Assembly: GCA_003152955.1 (NCBI GenBank)
Contig: PMBQ01000201.1
Location: forward strand, 1 to 8,260
Direction of reading: 5' to 3'
DNA: 8,260 nt
Source of the DNA: Candidatus Bathyarchaeota archaeon
GTDB lineage: Archaea > Thermoproteota > Bathyarchaeia > 40CM-2-53-6 > FEN-987
In this document: positions 1 through 5,913 of the stretch, piece by piece
Numbering within the stretch: the stretch's first letter is position 1
Layout of the letters: every line of letters starts with the position of its first letter
The notes under the pieces: model-generated
Told to the model about the DNA's origin: nothing
The model's database searches: none
What the model saw: only the letters and a program-made list of their open reading frames with translations
Made by a program: the position numbers and the translations under genes

Positions 1-147
1 CTAAACAAAGTTGAAATGGCGTTCAGAGCATACGACCCATGCCACGCATGCGGAACTCACGCACTTTCAGGATCAATGCCCTTCATGATTTACGTATACA
101 ATGAAGATGGAAAACTCAAAGAAACCATAAGGCGCAACATGCTGTGA
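1..147 (+). CDS. [NiFe] hydrogenase large subunit, C-terminal end (partial, 5' truncated)
   Basis: Frame 1 is open from the window edge to TGA at 145-147 and gives the last 48 residues of a [NiFe] hydrogenase catalytic subunit. The sequence shows RAYDPCHACGTH at residues 9-20 of the fragment. This is the C-terminal DPCxxCxxH motif, whose two cysteines ligate the Ni-Fe centre. After the His come 28 more residues, starting ALSGSMPF. In this family that C-terminal peptide is cut off just after the His/Arg once nickel is inserted. The RAYDPCxxCxTH form resembles group 3 (cofactor- or heterodisulfide-reductase-linked, cytoplasmic) enzymes more than the DPCxxCT(D/E)R form of group 4. The subgroup is an inference, because the N-terminal nickel motif lies outside the window. 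The next gene, overlapping by four bases, encodes the matching protease, so the peptide is expected to be processed. Confidence 0.93.
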   Translation, partial: LNKVEMAFRAYDPCHACGTHALSGSMPFMIYVYNEDGKLKETIRRNML

Positions 148-611
148 CGAACAAACCGTTAATTCTCTTTCTAGGCAACAGTATTTTGTCAGATGATCGA
201 ATAGGGCTAATTATTGGTGAAAAGCTCAGAGAGAGACTCGAATCCGAAGGAAATGAAGTGCAAGTTCTTGAGAAATCCGGCGTATCGTTAATTGATTATT
301 TTGAAGGAAGAGATCACGTAATCATCGTGGACAGCGTGGAATCGGTCGGAAAGCGCGCCGGGGAGATTGTAAGCTTGACTCTCGATGACTTGTTACGCTA
401 TCCACCTATGAGTTCTCATTACCTTGGCCTCCCAGAGTCGATAAGGTTGATGAACTCACTTGGCCTAGAGCAACCGAAGCAGCTTCGAATTCTAGGTATA
501 GTGGTTGACAATCCCCTAACGGTCTCAGAGAAGATCTCGGAGAACCTTGAGAATGCGCTGCCGAAATTGGAAACGGAACTTCACAGTGCTATTTGCTCAA
601 TGACTAGTTAA
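144..611 (+). CDS. Hydrogenase maturation endopeptidase (HybD/HycI/FrcD-type)
   Basis: A 155-residue soluble protein of the nickel-dependent peptidase family (about 150-165 residues) that removes the C-terminal extension of a [NiFe] hydrogenase large subunit. The N-terminal motif GNSILSDDRIG (residues 11-21) matches the family's GNxLxxDDGxG; D18 sits at the acidic nickel-ligand position (Glu16 in E. coli HybD). D63 in VIIVDSV and H92 in SSHYLGLPE fit the second and third ligands (Asp62 and His93 in HybD). The start is GTG at 144, inside the GTGA overlap with the large-subunit stop, which suggests coupled translation and a cognate enzyme-substrate pair. No other start is better placed. The residue at motif position 19 is Arg rather than the usual Gly, a minor variation. 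The specific hydrogenase subgroup is inferred from the neighbour. Confidence 0.9.
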   Translation: MTNKPLILFLGNSILSDDRIGLIIGEKLRERLESEGNEVQVLEKSGVSLIDYFEGRDHVIIVDSVESVGKRAGEIVSLTLDDLLRYPPMSSHYLGLPESIRLMNSLGLEQPKQLRILGIVVDNPLTVSEKISENLENALPKLETELHSAICSMTS

Positions 612-677
612 AACGTGTGAATGGTTTCGTCTGTGTGATTGAGAGATGAATCTTCTTGCGTGAACGACTGATTATCC

Positions 678-729
678 CGGTAATTACCGCATATACGAAA
701 GTGATGATAATTACTGCCCGCGTAATTGG
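678..729. promoter_or_regulatory. Operator-like GTAATTAC repeats upstream of the helical protein gene
   Basis: The 151 bases between the protease gene and the next gene contain a perfect 12-base palindrome, CGGTAATTACCG, at 678-689. A close copy of its core lies at 707-714 (ATAATTAC) and a partial copy at 722-729 (GTAATTGG). Between the first two lies CATATAC (about 690-696), a possible TATA-like box that would place transcription start near 720. The layout, with one palindrome at the BRE position and one near the start site, would suit a repressor. The regulator is unknown and the TATA assignment is tentative. The rest of this gap shows nothing else that I can identify. Confidence 0.4.
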
Positions 730-762
730 CATGTTACTGATTAACGAAAGGCTCTGATTGAA

Positions 763-1461
763 TTGCAGGAACTGAAAGTGGACGAAGACCTCGTCAGGCA
801 ACAATGTGGACTCCTCGTGAACGTTTGGGAAACCCTCAGTGAAGCGATGGTTGATCTCAAGAATCAAGGGTTGAGGATTCCACCCGAGATAGACACGTCT
901 CTCAGAAGCACAAGATCTCTCCTCACCCTATGCCAAGAACATCAAAAGCTCTCGGACCTTGCAGCGAGTGAAATTGATTCGTATCTCGGTTTCTGCGTTG
1001 GATGCTGTGGTCAGGACATTGTAACGAGAGTCAAGTGCGAGATGCGTAATGTTGAGGACCGTCTTATCCTTCAAGCAATGAACGACCTTGGTACCGAGCC
1101 TGCCCTGAGACTCCAGCAGAGAACAGTCAAAGCATGGGAACCGTTGCGAGAGCGCATAATTACAAGAATCGAAACGCTTACTCACGCGCTCAAAGTAGAG
1201 AGAGATGTTGTTTCCGCCTATCAGGGAGTTGTAGAAGAGAATCTGTCTTACTGGCTTGGTGTGGAGGAGGACATCGCGGACAGTTTCACAAAGATGATGA
1301 ACGCTGCCGAGAGCCAGAGGACGAAGTCAGCACTTGCCGATATTGTCACGGACACCAAGCACCATATCGAGGCGCTTGAATCAATACGAGAGAGTCTCAA
1401 GAAAATCCTCGCCGAGGATCAACGGCACGCAAGAGTTCTAGAGGGACTTACAAAAGAATAG
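763..1461 (+). CDS. Helical protein of unknown function; possible DUF2096-like N-terminal half and degenerate ferritin-like C-terminal half
   Basis: 232 residues, soluble, charged and apparently all-helical, with no signal peptide or membrane segment. I do not recognise the function. Residues 16-125 (W22, the stretch DLKNQGLRIPPEI at 31-43, and LRSTRSLL at 47-54) resemble, from memory, the archaeal family DUF2096. This half also carries C57, a CxxCC cluster at 78-82 and C92, which could bind a metal. Residues 145-230 have the helix pattern of ferritin-like/rubrerythrin domains: E168 seven residues before F175, then DTKHHIEAL at 197-205, then EDQRHA at 218-223. The Glu of the usual ExxH is Thr198, so a working di-iron site is doubtful. 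The start is TTG at 763, with GTG at 778 as an alternative; no strong ribosome binding site decides between them. Upstream lie operator-like palindromes. It sits downstream of hydrogenase genes, but no joint role can be shown. Confidence 0.72.
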   Translation: MQELKVDEDLVRQQCGLLVNVWETLSEAMVDLKNQGLRIPPEIDTSLRSTRSLLTLCQEHQKLSDLAASEIDSYLGFCVGCCGQDIVTRVKCEMRNVEDRLILQAMNDLGTEPALRLQQRTVKAWEPLRERIITRIETLTHALKVERDVVSAYQGVVEENLSYWLGVEEDIADSFTKMMNAAESQRTKSALADIVTDTKHHIEALESIRESLKKILAEDQRHARVLEGLTKE

Positions 1462-1488
1462 CACATCTTGATCATGAGCCCTGAATAT

Positions 1489-1500
1489 CCTTAAAGTAGT
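1489..1500 (+). promoter_or_regulatory. TATA-like box of the phosphoribosyltransferase gene
   Basis: TCCTTAAAGTAG contains an archaeal-style CTTAAAG core whose centre is about 28 bases before the GTG at 1521. Archaeal transcription normally starts about 25-28 bases after the TATA centre, so the transcript would be leaderless or nearly so. This supports the GTG start over an internal ATG at 1614. A similar CTTAAAAC box precedes the metallopeptidase gene on the other strand. Confidence 0.5.
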
Positions 1501-1520
1501 GTAATACCGCTTCAGAAAAA

Positions 1521-2285
1521 GTGGACTCGACGTTACCTAGTTTGATTAGTATTATCAATAACCGCCGCACAACCGGTCACCCTAGACGAATACTTGCAAA
1601 TCGGAGATTAGCGATGGCTGAGCCTCCCACGGTTCCCTATACGGGTCAGAAACGACACAGGCTGCGAATACGGTCACTTGGCGAGATTACACTCCCGATT
1701 GTAAGAGTAAGTCCGGATCTTCACATCGCATCATTTGTGCTGATTGACAACTATGATCTTGTCAAGAAACTCTCAGAAATCTTGGCAAGACAAGTAGCTA
1801 AGTACAATCCCGAGTACCTGCTCTGTGTTGAAGCTAAATCATTGCCACTAACGTACGCAATCTGTGATCACCTCAACACTCTGTATCGTAGGAGACGAAA
1901 GAAAACCAGAGTGAAGTTTATCGTCGTTCGGAAAACCAAGAAGGTATACATGAAATCACCCTACTCTGTCACCATGAAATCAATCACGACTAGAGAACAA
2001 CAGAAACTGTTCATCGACAAAATCGACGTCGCGAAACTGAGAAGACACAGTTTCGTGTTGGTAGACGATGTAATTTCCACCGGTTCAACAATCAACGCAC
2101 TTCTCAGACTCTTGAAGAGAATCCGTCTCAGTCCCAGCGCCATCTGCACGGTTCTTTTTGAAGGTGAAACCGGTCCGGACAAAGTCGCCTATCCGCACAA
2201 AAGCAAGGTGCACGCGCTCGGCAGGATCCCGCTGTACGTGAATAGCTCTAAGCAATTTAAGCGGCGCTATGGAAAACCGGCTTAG
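1521..2285 (+). CDS. Adenine-phosphoribosyltransferase-like type I PRTase
   Basis: 254 residues. Type I phosphoribosyltransferases move a phosphoribosyl group between PRPP and a nucleobase, or act as PRPP/purine sensors. The PRPP-binding loop is clear: VLVDDVISTGST at residues 179-190, with paired acids D182-D183. Other family features are IASFVLIDNYDLV near 70-82, EAKSLPL near 104-110 (the APRT-like glycine/loop region), VVRKTKKVYM near 134-144 and SITTREQQ near 154-161. Together these match APRT-like PRTases found in many archaea and bacteria. The base specificity cannot be read from sequence. The first roughly 45 residues are Arg-rich and precede the conserved fold. An in-frame ATG at 1614 (residue 32) would give a more usual length of 223 residues, but the TATA-like box at 1490-1496 is correctly spaced for the GTG at 1521. 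It is probably transcribed alone, with 59 bases to the gene before and 82 to the gene after. Confidence 0.85.
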   Translation: MDSTLPSLISIINNRRTTGHPRRILANRRLAMAEPPTVPYTGQKRHRLRIRSLGEITLPIVRVSPDLHIASFVLIDNYDLVKKLSEILARQVAKYNPEYLLCVEAKSLPLTYAICDHLNTLYRRRRKKTRVKFIVVRKTKKVYMKSPYSVTMKSITTREQQKLFIDKIDVAKLRRHSFVLVDDVISTGSTINALLRLLKRIRLSPSAICTVLFEGETGPDKVAYPHKSKVHALGRIPLYVNSSKQFKRRYGKPA

Positions 2286-2294
2286 GTCAGTCAT

Positions 2295-2324
2295 ATCCGA
2301 ATCAAATAATATTGATTTTTGGAT
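2295..2324 (+). terminator. AT-rich inverted repeat with T-run; possible terminator or promoter element
   Basis: AATCAA (2300-2305) and TTGATT (2312-2317) form a six-base stem with a six-base loop, flanked by ATCC (2295-2298) and GGAT (2321-2324), which could extend it through mismatches. A run of five T follows at 2316-2320. It lies ten bases after the stop of the phosphoribosyltransferase gene, which fits a T-rich archaeal terminator. The loop region AAATAATATT could instead be the TATA element of the next gene, with a leader of about 35 bases. The two readings are not exclusive. Confidence 0.3.
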
Positions 2325-2367
2325 CGAACGATAGTGCTATCCGCCTAACAAGTGAGAGGCTGAACAA

Positions 2368-2934
2368 ATGAGAGTCAGTCGAAACGAATGTGTCCTGCTG
2401 GTAGTTGACGTGCAGGATCGTCTCATCGGGACGATTGCTGAGCACGAAGCAGTTGTGGAGAATATCAGAGCATTGATCAGAACGTTTCAGGTTCTAAACA
2501 TGTCCGTCTTGGCGACTGAGCAGGAGAAGCTTGGAGAGATTGTCCCGGAGCTTCGAGGCCTGTTATCTGACTCTCCGAAATTTCGGAAGCTTAGTTTCAG
2601 CTGTTGCGGTGATTCGGCGTTTGTGAGGAAGCTGCGACAAGTTCGGAAGAAGAATTTTATTGTGTGCGGTATTGAAACCCACATCTGCGTACTCCAGACG
2701 GTTCTTGACTTGCTGAAACGCCGTTATCATGTCCTGCTTGTAAGAGACGCCACTTCATCCCACGCCCCAATCGACCGGGACACAGCGGTAGAGAGGATGC
2801 GTAGCGCCGGAGCCGTCGTGGGAACAACTGAAGCAGTTATCTATGAGTTGACGGGAGAGGCTGGAACAGAGCAGTTCAGGAAGATACTGGAGATCGTGAA
2901 AGAGAGAAGAGGCAAGTCTTCATCTCGGCAATGA
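2368..2934 (+). CDS. Isochorismatase-family cysteine hydrolase
   Basis: 188 residues, the usual length for the isochorismatase-like (YcaC/ISOC/nicotinamidase) fold. The Asp-Lys-Cys catalytic triad is visible: D14 in LLVVDVQDRL, K74 in FRKLSFSCC, and nucleophile C107 in CGIETHICVLQT (residues 100-110). The IETHICV segment also carries the cis-peptide region typical of the family. The C-terminal VERMRSAGAVVGTTEAVIYEL (from about 141) matches the YcaC/ISOC-like subgroup. That group cleaves amide or ether bonds of small molecules, but most members have unknown substrates. The nicotinamidase metal-site pattern (DxHxxxH) is not present, so nicotinamide is not the favoured substrate. The start is ATG at 2368, preceded by GAGG at 2356-2359 (spacing 8), a good Shine-Dalgarno, unlike its apparently leaderless neighbour. 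The protein is soluble and probably cytoplasmic. Neighbours do not reveal a pathway. Confidence 0.88.
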   Translation: MRVSRNECVLLVVDVQDRLIGTIAEHEAVVENIRALIRTFQVLNMSVLATEQEKLGEIVPELRGLLSDSPKFRKLSFSCCGDSAFVRKLRQVRKKNFIVCGIETHICVLQTVLDLLKRRYHVLLVRDATSSHAPIDRDTAVERMRSAGAVVGTTEAVIYELTGEAGTEQFRKILEIVKERRGKSSSRQ

Positions 2935-3033
2935 TCCAAGTCTCAGTCGAATAAGTTGACAATTTCGGTTTGTGGCATTCCAGTGGACTGCTGTTAGGTA
3001 AGGCGGTGTTCTGAGTTCATCGGAAATCAAAGA

Positions 3034-4182
3034 TTGGCTGGATTGTTCAGGGCTTTCGGTCCAGGGTGGCTAGTGATGATTGCGGATGTAGACGCCGCCA
3101 GCATAATTACAGCTGCTGAAACGGGAGCGCTGTATCATTACGGCCTGATTTGGTTGCTGCTGTTGCTCATTATTCCACTCTTCTTCATTCAGGAGGCGTC
3201 AGGGAGAATTGGGGTAGTCACTCACAAAGGCCTCGGAGAGATCATGAGAGAGAACTACTCCAGGAACACGGCTCTGATCGCCGCCGTCCCCATGGCCTTG
3301 ACGGACGTGTTAACATACGTCGCGGAATACGTCGGAATAGCCATCGGTATGGGGCTATTCGGGATTCCACCCATCGTTTCAGTTCCTGTGGCGTACTTGC
3401 TACATGTATTACTCGTCTACAGGAGAGGATACTTGGTGATGGAGAAGGTAATGTTAGGGATTTCAGCAATTCTACTTCTGTCCTACATCGCATCATTGCT
3501 CATGCAAGGAGTGAAGAACTATTCTCCATTCTACTTCTCGCTTGCCCCGTCCTTTCTGTTCCTCATTGCTGCAAATGCTGGCGCAGTGGTAATGCCTTTC
3601 ATGCCGTTCTACCAGGCCTCAGCAACCGCTGAAAAGAAGAATGGAACAGTCAAATCGTCCAGAATAGAAACGCTGGTTGGCGCAGTCGTAAGTGAGGTAT
3701 TGATGATCATAATTGTGATCGTCAGCACCGATCTTGATCAGGGGCTGAATCTTCTTTCTCCCAAACAATTGGCCACCAGCCTGGCTGTGGCAGGCCAATA
3801 TGCTCCGTTGCTGTTTGGAATCGGACTGGTAGCAGCCGCGTTCCTGGCCTTGACTGTCATCTCTTTGGGAAGTGCTTGGGGACTGGTTGAGGCGATAGGC
3901 TGGCCTCGGAGTCGCGCCTTCTGGGTTTACTTTGTTGAGTCAATCCCCGCAGTAATATTGACAATATTGCTCACAACGAGCCTTCTCGCGAGCATACTCA
4001 ATTTGATGTTAGCATTCGTCTTTGTTTTGATCGGACCTGCGGTAATCATGGGACTCATAGCGTCGAATAAACACGTCATGGGGGAGCACGCTTCAAAAGG
4101 GGTCTGGAAAGCAGCATATTGGATCAATCTCGCATTCCTAGTCACACTGGGAGCTGTCGCAGTGGCGACTTCTCTGCTTTGA
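3034..4182 (+). CDS. Divergent NRAMP-family divalent metal transporter
   Basis: 382 residues, almost entirely hydrophobic, with about eleven predicted membrane helices. The opening GPGWLVMIADVDAASIITA (residues 9-27) aligns with the NRAMP helix 1 signature GPGxLVxIxxxDPGN: D20 is retained but P-G-N has become A-A-S (21-23). In helix 6 the AxxMPH motif is AVVMPFMPF (184-192): the metal-contacting Met is kept as M187 but the His is Phe189. NRAMP proteins import Mn2+ or Fe2+ with protons; a sister clade moves Mg2+. With the Asn ligand and His altered, ion choice or coupling may differ from classic MntH. The first helix, QEASGRIGVVTHKGLGE (52-68) and the helix 6 region all align, so the fold assignment is firm. 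The start is TTG at 3034, the only common start codon upstream of the first conserved motif after the TAG at 2995. No clear ribosome binding site or promoter is seen. Confidence 0.85.
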   Translation: MAGLFRAFGPGWLVMIADVDAASIITAAETGALYHYGLIWLLLLLIIPLFFIQEASGRIGVVTHKGLGEIMRENYSRNTALIAAVPMALTDVLTYVAEYVGIAIGMGLFGIPPIVSVPVAYLLHVLLVYRRGYLVMEKVMLGISAILLLSYIASLLMQGVKNYSPFYFSLAPSFLFLIAANAGAVVMPFMPFYQASATAEKKNGTVKSSRIETLVGAVVSEVLMIIIVIVSTDLDQGLNLLSPKQLATSLAVAGQYAPLLFGIGLVAAAFLALTVISLGSAWGLVEAIGWPRSRAFWVYFVESIPAVILTILLTTSLLASILNLMLAFVFVLIGPAVIMGLIASNKHVMGEHASKGVWKAAYWINLAFLVTLGAVAVATSLL

Positions 4183-4200
4183 AACCTATTGTCATTCAGA

Positions 4201-4209
4201 TTCTTTTTG
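4201..4209 (+). terminator. T-rich stretch after the NRAMP gene
   Basis: TTCTTTTTG lies 19 bases after the transporter stop codon, in the 98-base gap between two convergent genes. Archaeal termination commonly uses short T-rich tracts without a hairpin, so this could end the plus-strand transcript. Support is weak because only five T are consecutive. Confidence 0.3.
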
Positions 4210-4280
4210 TAGAAGCGCAGCCAACCAGCTCAGTATTCCGCGGTTAGCAACGTTCTCATGACCTTTCCGTATATGGTGAC

Positions 4281-5045
4281 CTACCTAGTGGTCACGATCG
4301 TAACAACCTCGAAAAAGCGTTCTAAATATTCTTCCATTCCCTCGATGAACTCAGTATCAGTAACTTGTTCTCTTAGGCCAACCATGAAGTTATTGAAATA
4401 GCGGAACTCTTCAGCTGCTTCTGGATTGATACGACTCAGGAAAGTGTCGCTCTTGGCTTTTGCTCTCAGCTTGTTATCACCTATGCTATGTCTCTGCATG
4501 TTACTGAGGGCGAAGCAGTTGCTCAACATCATTGCCCCGTTAACCCATTGATCTCTTTGGACAGCACCCGTCTTGACAGGCTCTTCCTTGACCCACTCAA
4601 CGAAGAACTCTTCAAGTTGTTTAGAATCGAACAATCCGCTCTCGCCGTTGACGAGCACTTTCATTGATATGTCATCAGCGTACAAATCCTGCACATGGTT
4701 TATGACCTGATCCAGGATTTCTCCCCGGTAGTCAGCATCGAGTTTATGCTGATTGCTGAAGGAACCGGCGAGGTGGGTGATTATTCGTTCGTTATGAGAA
4801 GGGTGGTTGGTGATGTTCCGGTAGACGTGCGATAGCTCGTGGGCGAGTAAGCCCTTCAGCATTCCAGACTTGACGGAGAAACCTGAGACCACAATCGTGT
4901 GTCCCTGTGGCTGGCGAGAGGTATATCCCATGAATGGAAGCTTTTCGTCGACAACGACACTAACCTCTTGATCAATAACGAAGCCTGCATGCTTCATCAT
5001 GTCCAATGTGTCTTTCAGCGCCTCGCTAACAATCCTCTGGCTCAC
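4281..5045 (-). CDS. Putative zinc metallopeptidase with HELSH motif
   Basis: 254 residues, soluble, with no signal peptide or membrane helix. The motif GLLAHELSHVYRNI has the HExxH zinc-peptidase signature at H69-E70-x-x-H73: two His zinc ligands and the general-base Glu. About 50 residues later, DLYADD (120-125) is the best candidate for the third ligand. It has the spacing and flavour of the ExxAD helix of gluzincins, but with Asp at the first position (D120xxAD124), so it may be an aspartate-ligand variant. The C-terminal half is helical and unrecognised, with no partner domain. The specific family is not recognised and substrates are unknown; a cytoplasmic processing or quality-control protease is only an inference. 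The start is GTG at 5045, with GGGTGGTC just upstream and a CTTAAAAC box about 30 bases before the start. The gene converges on the NRAMP gene. Confidence 0.75.
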   Translation of the reverse strand: MSQRIVSEALKDTLDMMKHAGFVIDQEVSVVVDEKLPFMGYTSRQPQGHTIVVSGFSVKSGMLKGLLAHELSHVYRNITNHPSHNERIITHLAGSFSNQHKLDADYRGEILDQVINHVQDLYADDISMKVLVNGESGLFDSKQLEEFFVEWVKEEPVKTGAVQRDQWVNGAMMLSNCFALSNMQRHSIGDNKLRAKAKSDTFLSRINPEAAEEFRYFNNFMVGLREQVTDTEFIEGMEEYLERFFEVVTIVTTR

Positions 5046-5070
5046 GTTTTGACCACCCGATATTCAGGTA

Positions 5071-5078
5071 GTTTTAAG
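5071..5078 (-). promoter_or_regulatory. TATA-like box of the metallopeptidase gene
   Basis: On the minus strand this reads CTTAAAAC, with its centre about 30 bases before the GTG start at 5045. It lies in the 35 bases after the start codon's gene gap, just upstream of the stop of the helix-hairpin-helix gene (5081). The metallopeptidase therefore probably has its own promoter with a very short leader instead of relying on read-through. Confidence 0.5.
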
Positions 5079-5080
5079 AC

Positions 5081-5824
5081 TCAGATTTGAGCACGTCCGC
5101 ATTTATCGTTAGATGGACATTGCAGCTGCTCGCCGAGCATGCGCTGAAAATGCAAGCATAGCTTGTACAGCTTCACGATCGGCTCCCGTGCCAGTGATGG
5201 AGGAGGAAACTGTGATTGTGATGACATCAGATGATCGAGCTGCTTTCTCCATTTCTTAGTTGTCTTTACCTTGTTAATTGCATGGAGTCCCTTAGAAATC
5301 TCCCAAGGCGTTGTATTTGCTTCGTTGGCCAGATTTCTAACGCTTTCTAGGTACCGCGAAAATTCCGCGGGCGTGAATCCCCCGCCGCTGCTGTCTTTCC
5401 TGGTAACGTCGAAGCCAAGATCCGCTAGGGCATTCCATGCATGCAGTTCCAATGGCGCATAGTTCTCCGGATAAGTTAAGGTGAGTATCAGCGATGCAAG
5501 CACGGGCCCTATTCCCGGAGTTCTGCACATGAAGTCGATTCGCGCGCCTTCTTCACGTATACTGTAGGCCTCCCTCAAGCGTCCCTCAACCTCTTGGTAG
5601 TTCCTTTCGATTCTCGACATCAACGGATGCAGTTGTTTCCAGTGGGCGATAAGCTCTAAGTGAGATTTGGTCCACATCCTTGACCCTTGTCGAACTTCTC
5701 TCCCAACACTGAGCAGACGGGAAGTCTGTGAGGATGCGGCAGGCGAATCCAGCCTATCGAATAATGTGCGGTACAATTGAAACTCATTCAGGAAGCTGAC
5801 TGTTTCCTGAGTTAGCTTACGCAC
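5081..5824 (-). CDS. Helix-hairpin-helix protein, HhH-GPD DNA-glycosylase-like, atypical active site
   Basis: 247 residues from the chosen GTG. Residues 97-116 (DFMCRTPGIGPVLASLILTL) contain a textbook helix-hairpin-helix, PGIGPVLAS, a non-specific DNA-backbone binder. The following PLELHAWNALADLG (124-137) lines up without gaps with the PVDTHVWRVLKRLG-type strand/helix of HhH-GPD glycosylases. The spacing from the hairpin Pro to the acidic residue is 23, as in endonuclease III (Asp138), but the residue here is Glu126. The Lys of bifunctional enzymes (Lys120) is Val108. Residues 150-190 (FTPAEFSRYLESV, then TPWEISKGL) are helical, as in the family. There is no C-terminal four-Cys iron-sulfur motif. 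The N-terminal 95 residues are helical and unrecognised. The open frame extends to 6094, but that part overlaps the permease gene and is not protein-like. GTG 5824 lies 40 bases after a TATATAT box; TTG 5848 is a less likely start. Confidence 0.7.
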   Translation of the reverse strand: MRKLTQETVSFLNEFQLYRTLFDRLDSPAASSQTSRLLSVGREVRQGSRMWTKSHLELIAHWKQLHPLMSRIERNYQEVEGRLREAYSIREEGARIDFMCRTPGIGPVLASLILTLTYPENYAPLELHAWNALADLGFDVTRKDSSGGGFTPAEFSRYLESVRNLANEANTTPWEISKGLHAINKVKTTKKWRKQLDHLMSSQSQFPPPSLAREPIVKLYKLCLHFQRMLGEQLQCPSNDKCGRAQI

Positions 5825-5857
5825 TGTTCTATTAGCTGTCGTCGGCAAGTTAACTTT

Positions 5858-5869
5858 CAATATATATCC
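5858..5869 (-). promoter_or_regulatory. TATA-like box of the helix-hairpin-helix gene
   Basis: On the minus strand the sequence GGATATATATTG contains a TATATAT core (5861-5867) centred about 40 bases before the GTG at 5824. It lies in the gap after the permease stop codon (5914-5916). With a start site about 26 bases downstream, the leader would be roughly 14 bases. The box is too close to the TTG at 5848 for that codon to be the start, so it helps to choose GTG 5824. Confidence 0.5.
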
Positions 5870-5913
5870 AAAACCTGTTTCGATGGAGCGGTCAGGCAGT
5901 TCGCGGCAGATTT

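Noticed and set aside
701..740. Possible C/D box RNA (GTGATGA at 701-707, CTGA at 737-740)
   Set aside because: Only 29 bases separate the boxes and no D'/C' pair is present, so it is too short for an archaeal C/D guide RNA; likely chance.
604..1379. Open frames inside or antisense to the helical protein gene and similar overlaps elsewhere
   Set aside because: They overlap better-supported genes, have biased composition and no recognisable motifs.
1521..2934. Nicotinamide salvage pair (nicotinamidase plus nicotinate PRTase)
   Set aside because: The PRTase is type I APRT-like, not nicotinate PRTase, and the hydrolase lacks the nicotinamidase metal-site pattern.
2956..2961. TTGACA, like a bacterial -35 element, before the NRAMP gene
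   Set aside because: No -10-like sequence at the expected distance, and the rest of the window uses TATA-like promoters.
4276..4295. Inverted repeat GTGACC-N8-GGTCAC at the metallopeptidase stop codon
   Set aside because: Short stem, lies across the coding end and has no T-run on the minus strand after it, so not called as a terminator.
5081..5824. IS110-type transposase C-terminal (Transposase_20) identity, because of the PGIGP hairpin and SSGGG
   Set aside because: There is no DEDD catalytic domain, no terminal repeats and no insertion-site signs; the HhH-GPD spacing (acid 23 residues after Pro, followed by HAW...LG) fits better.
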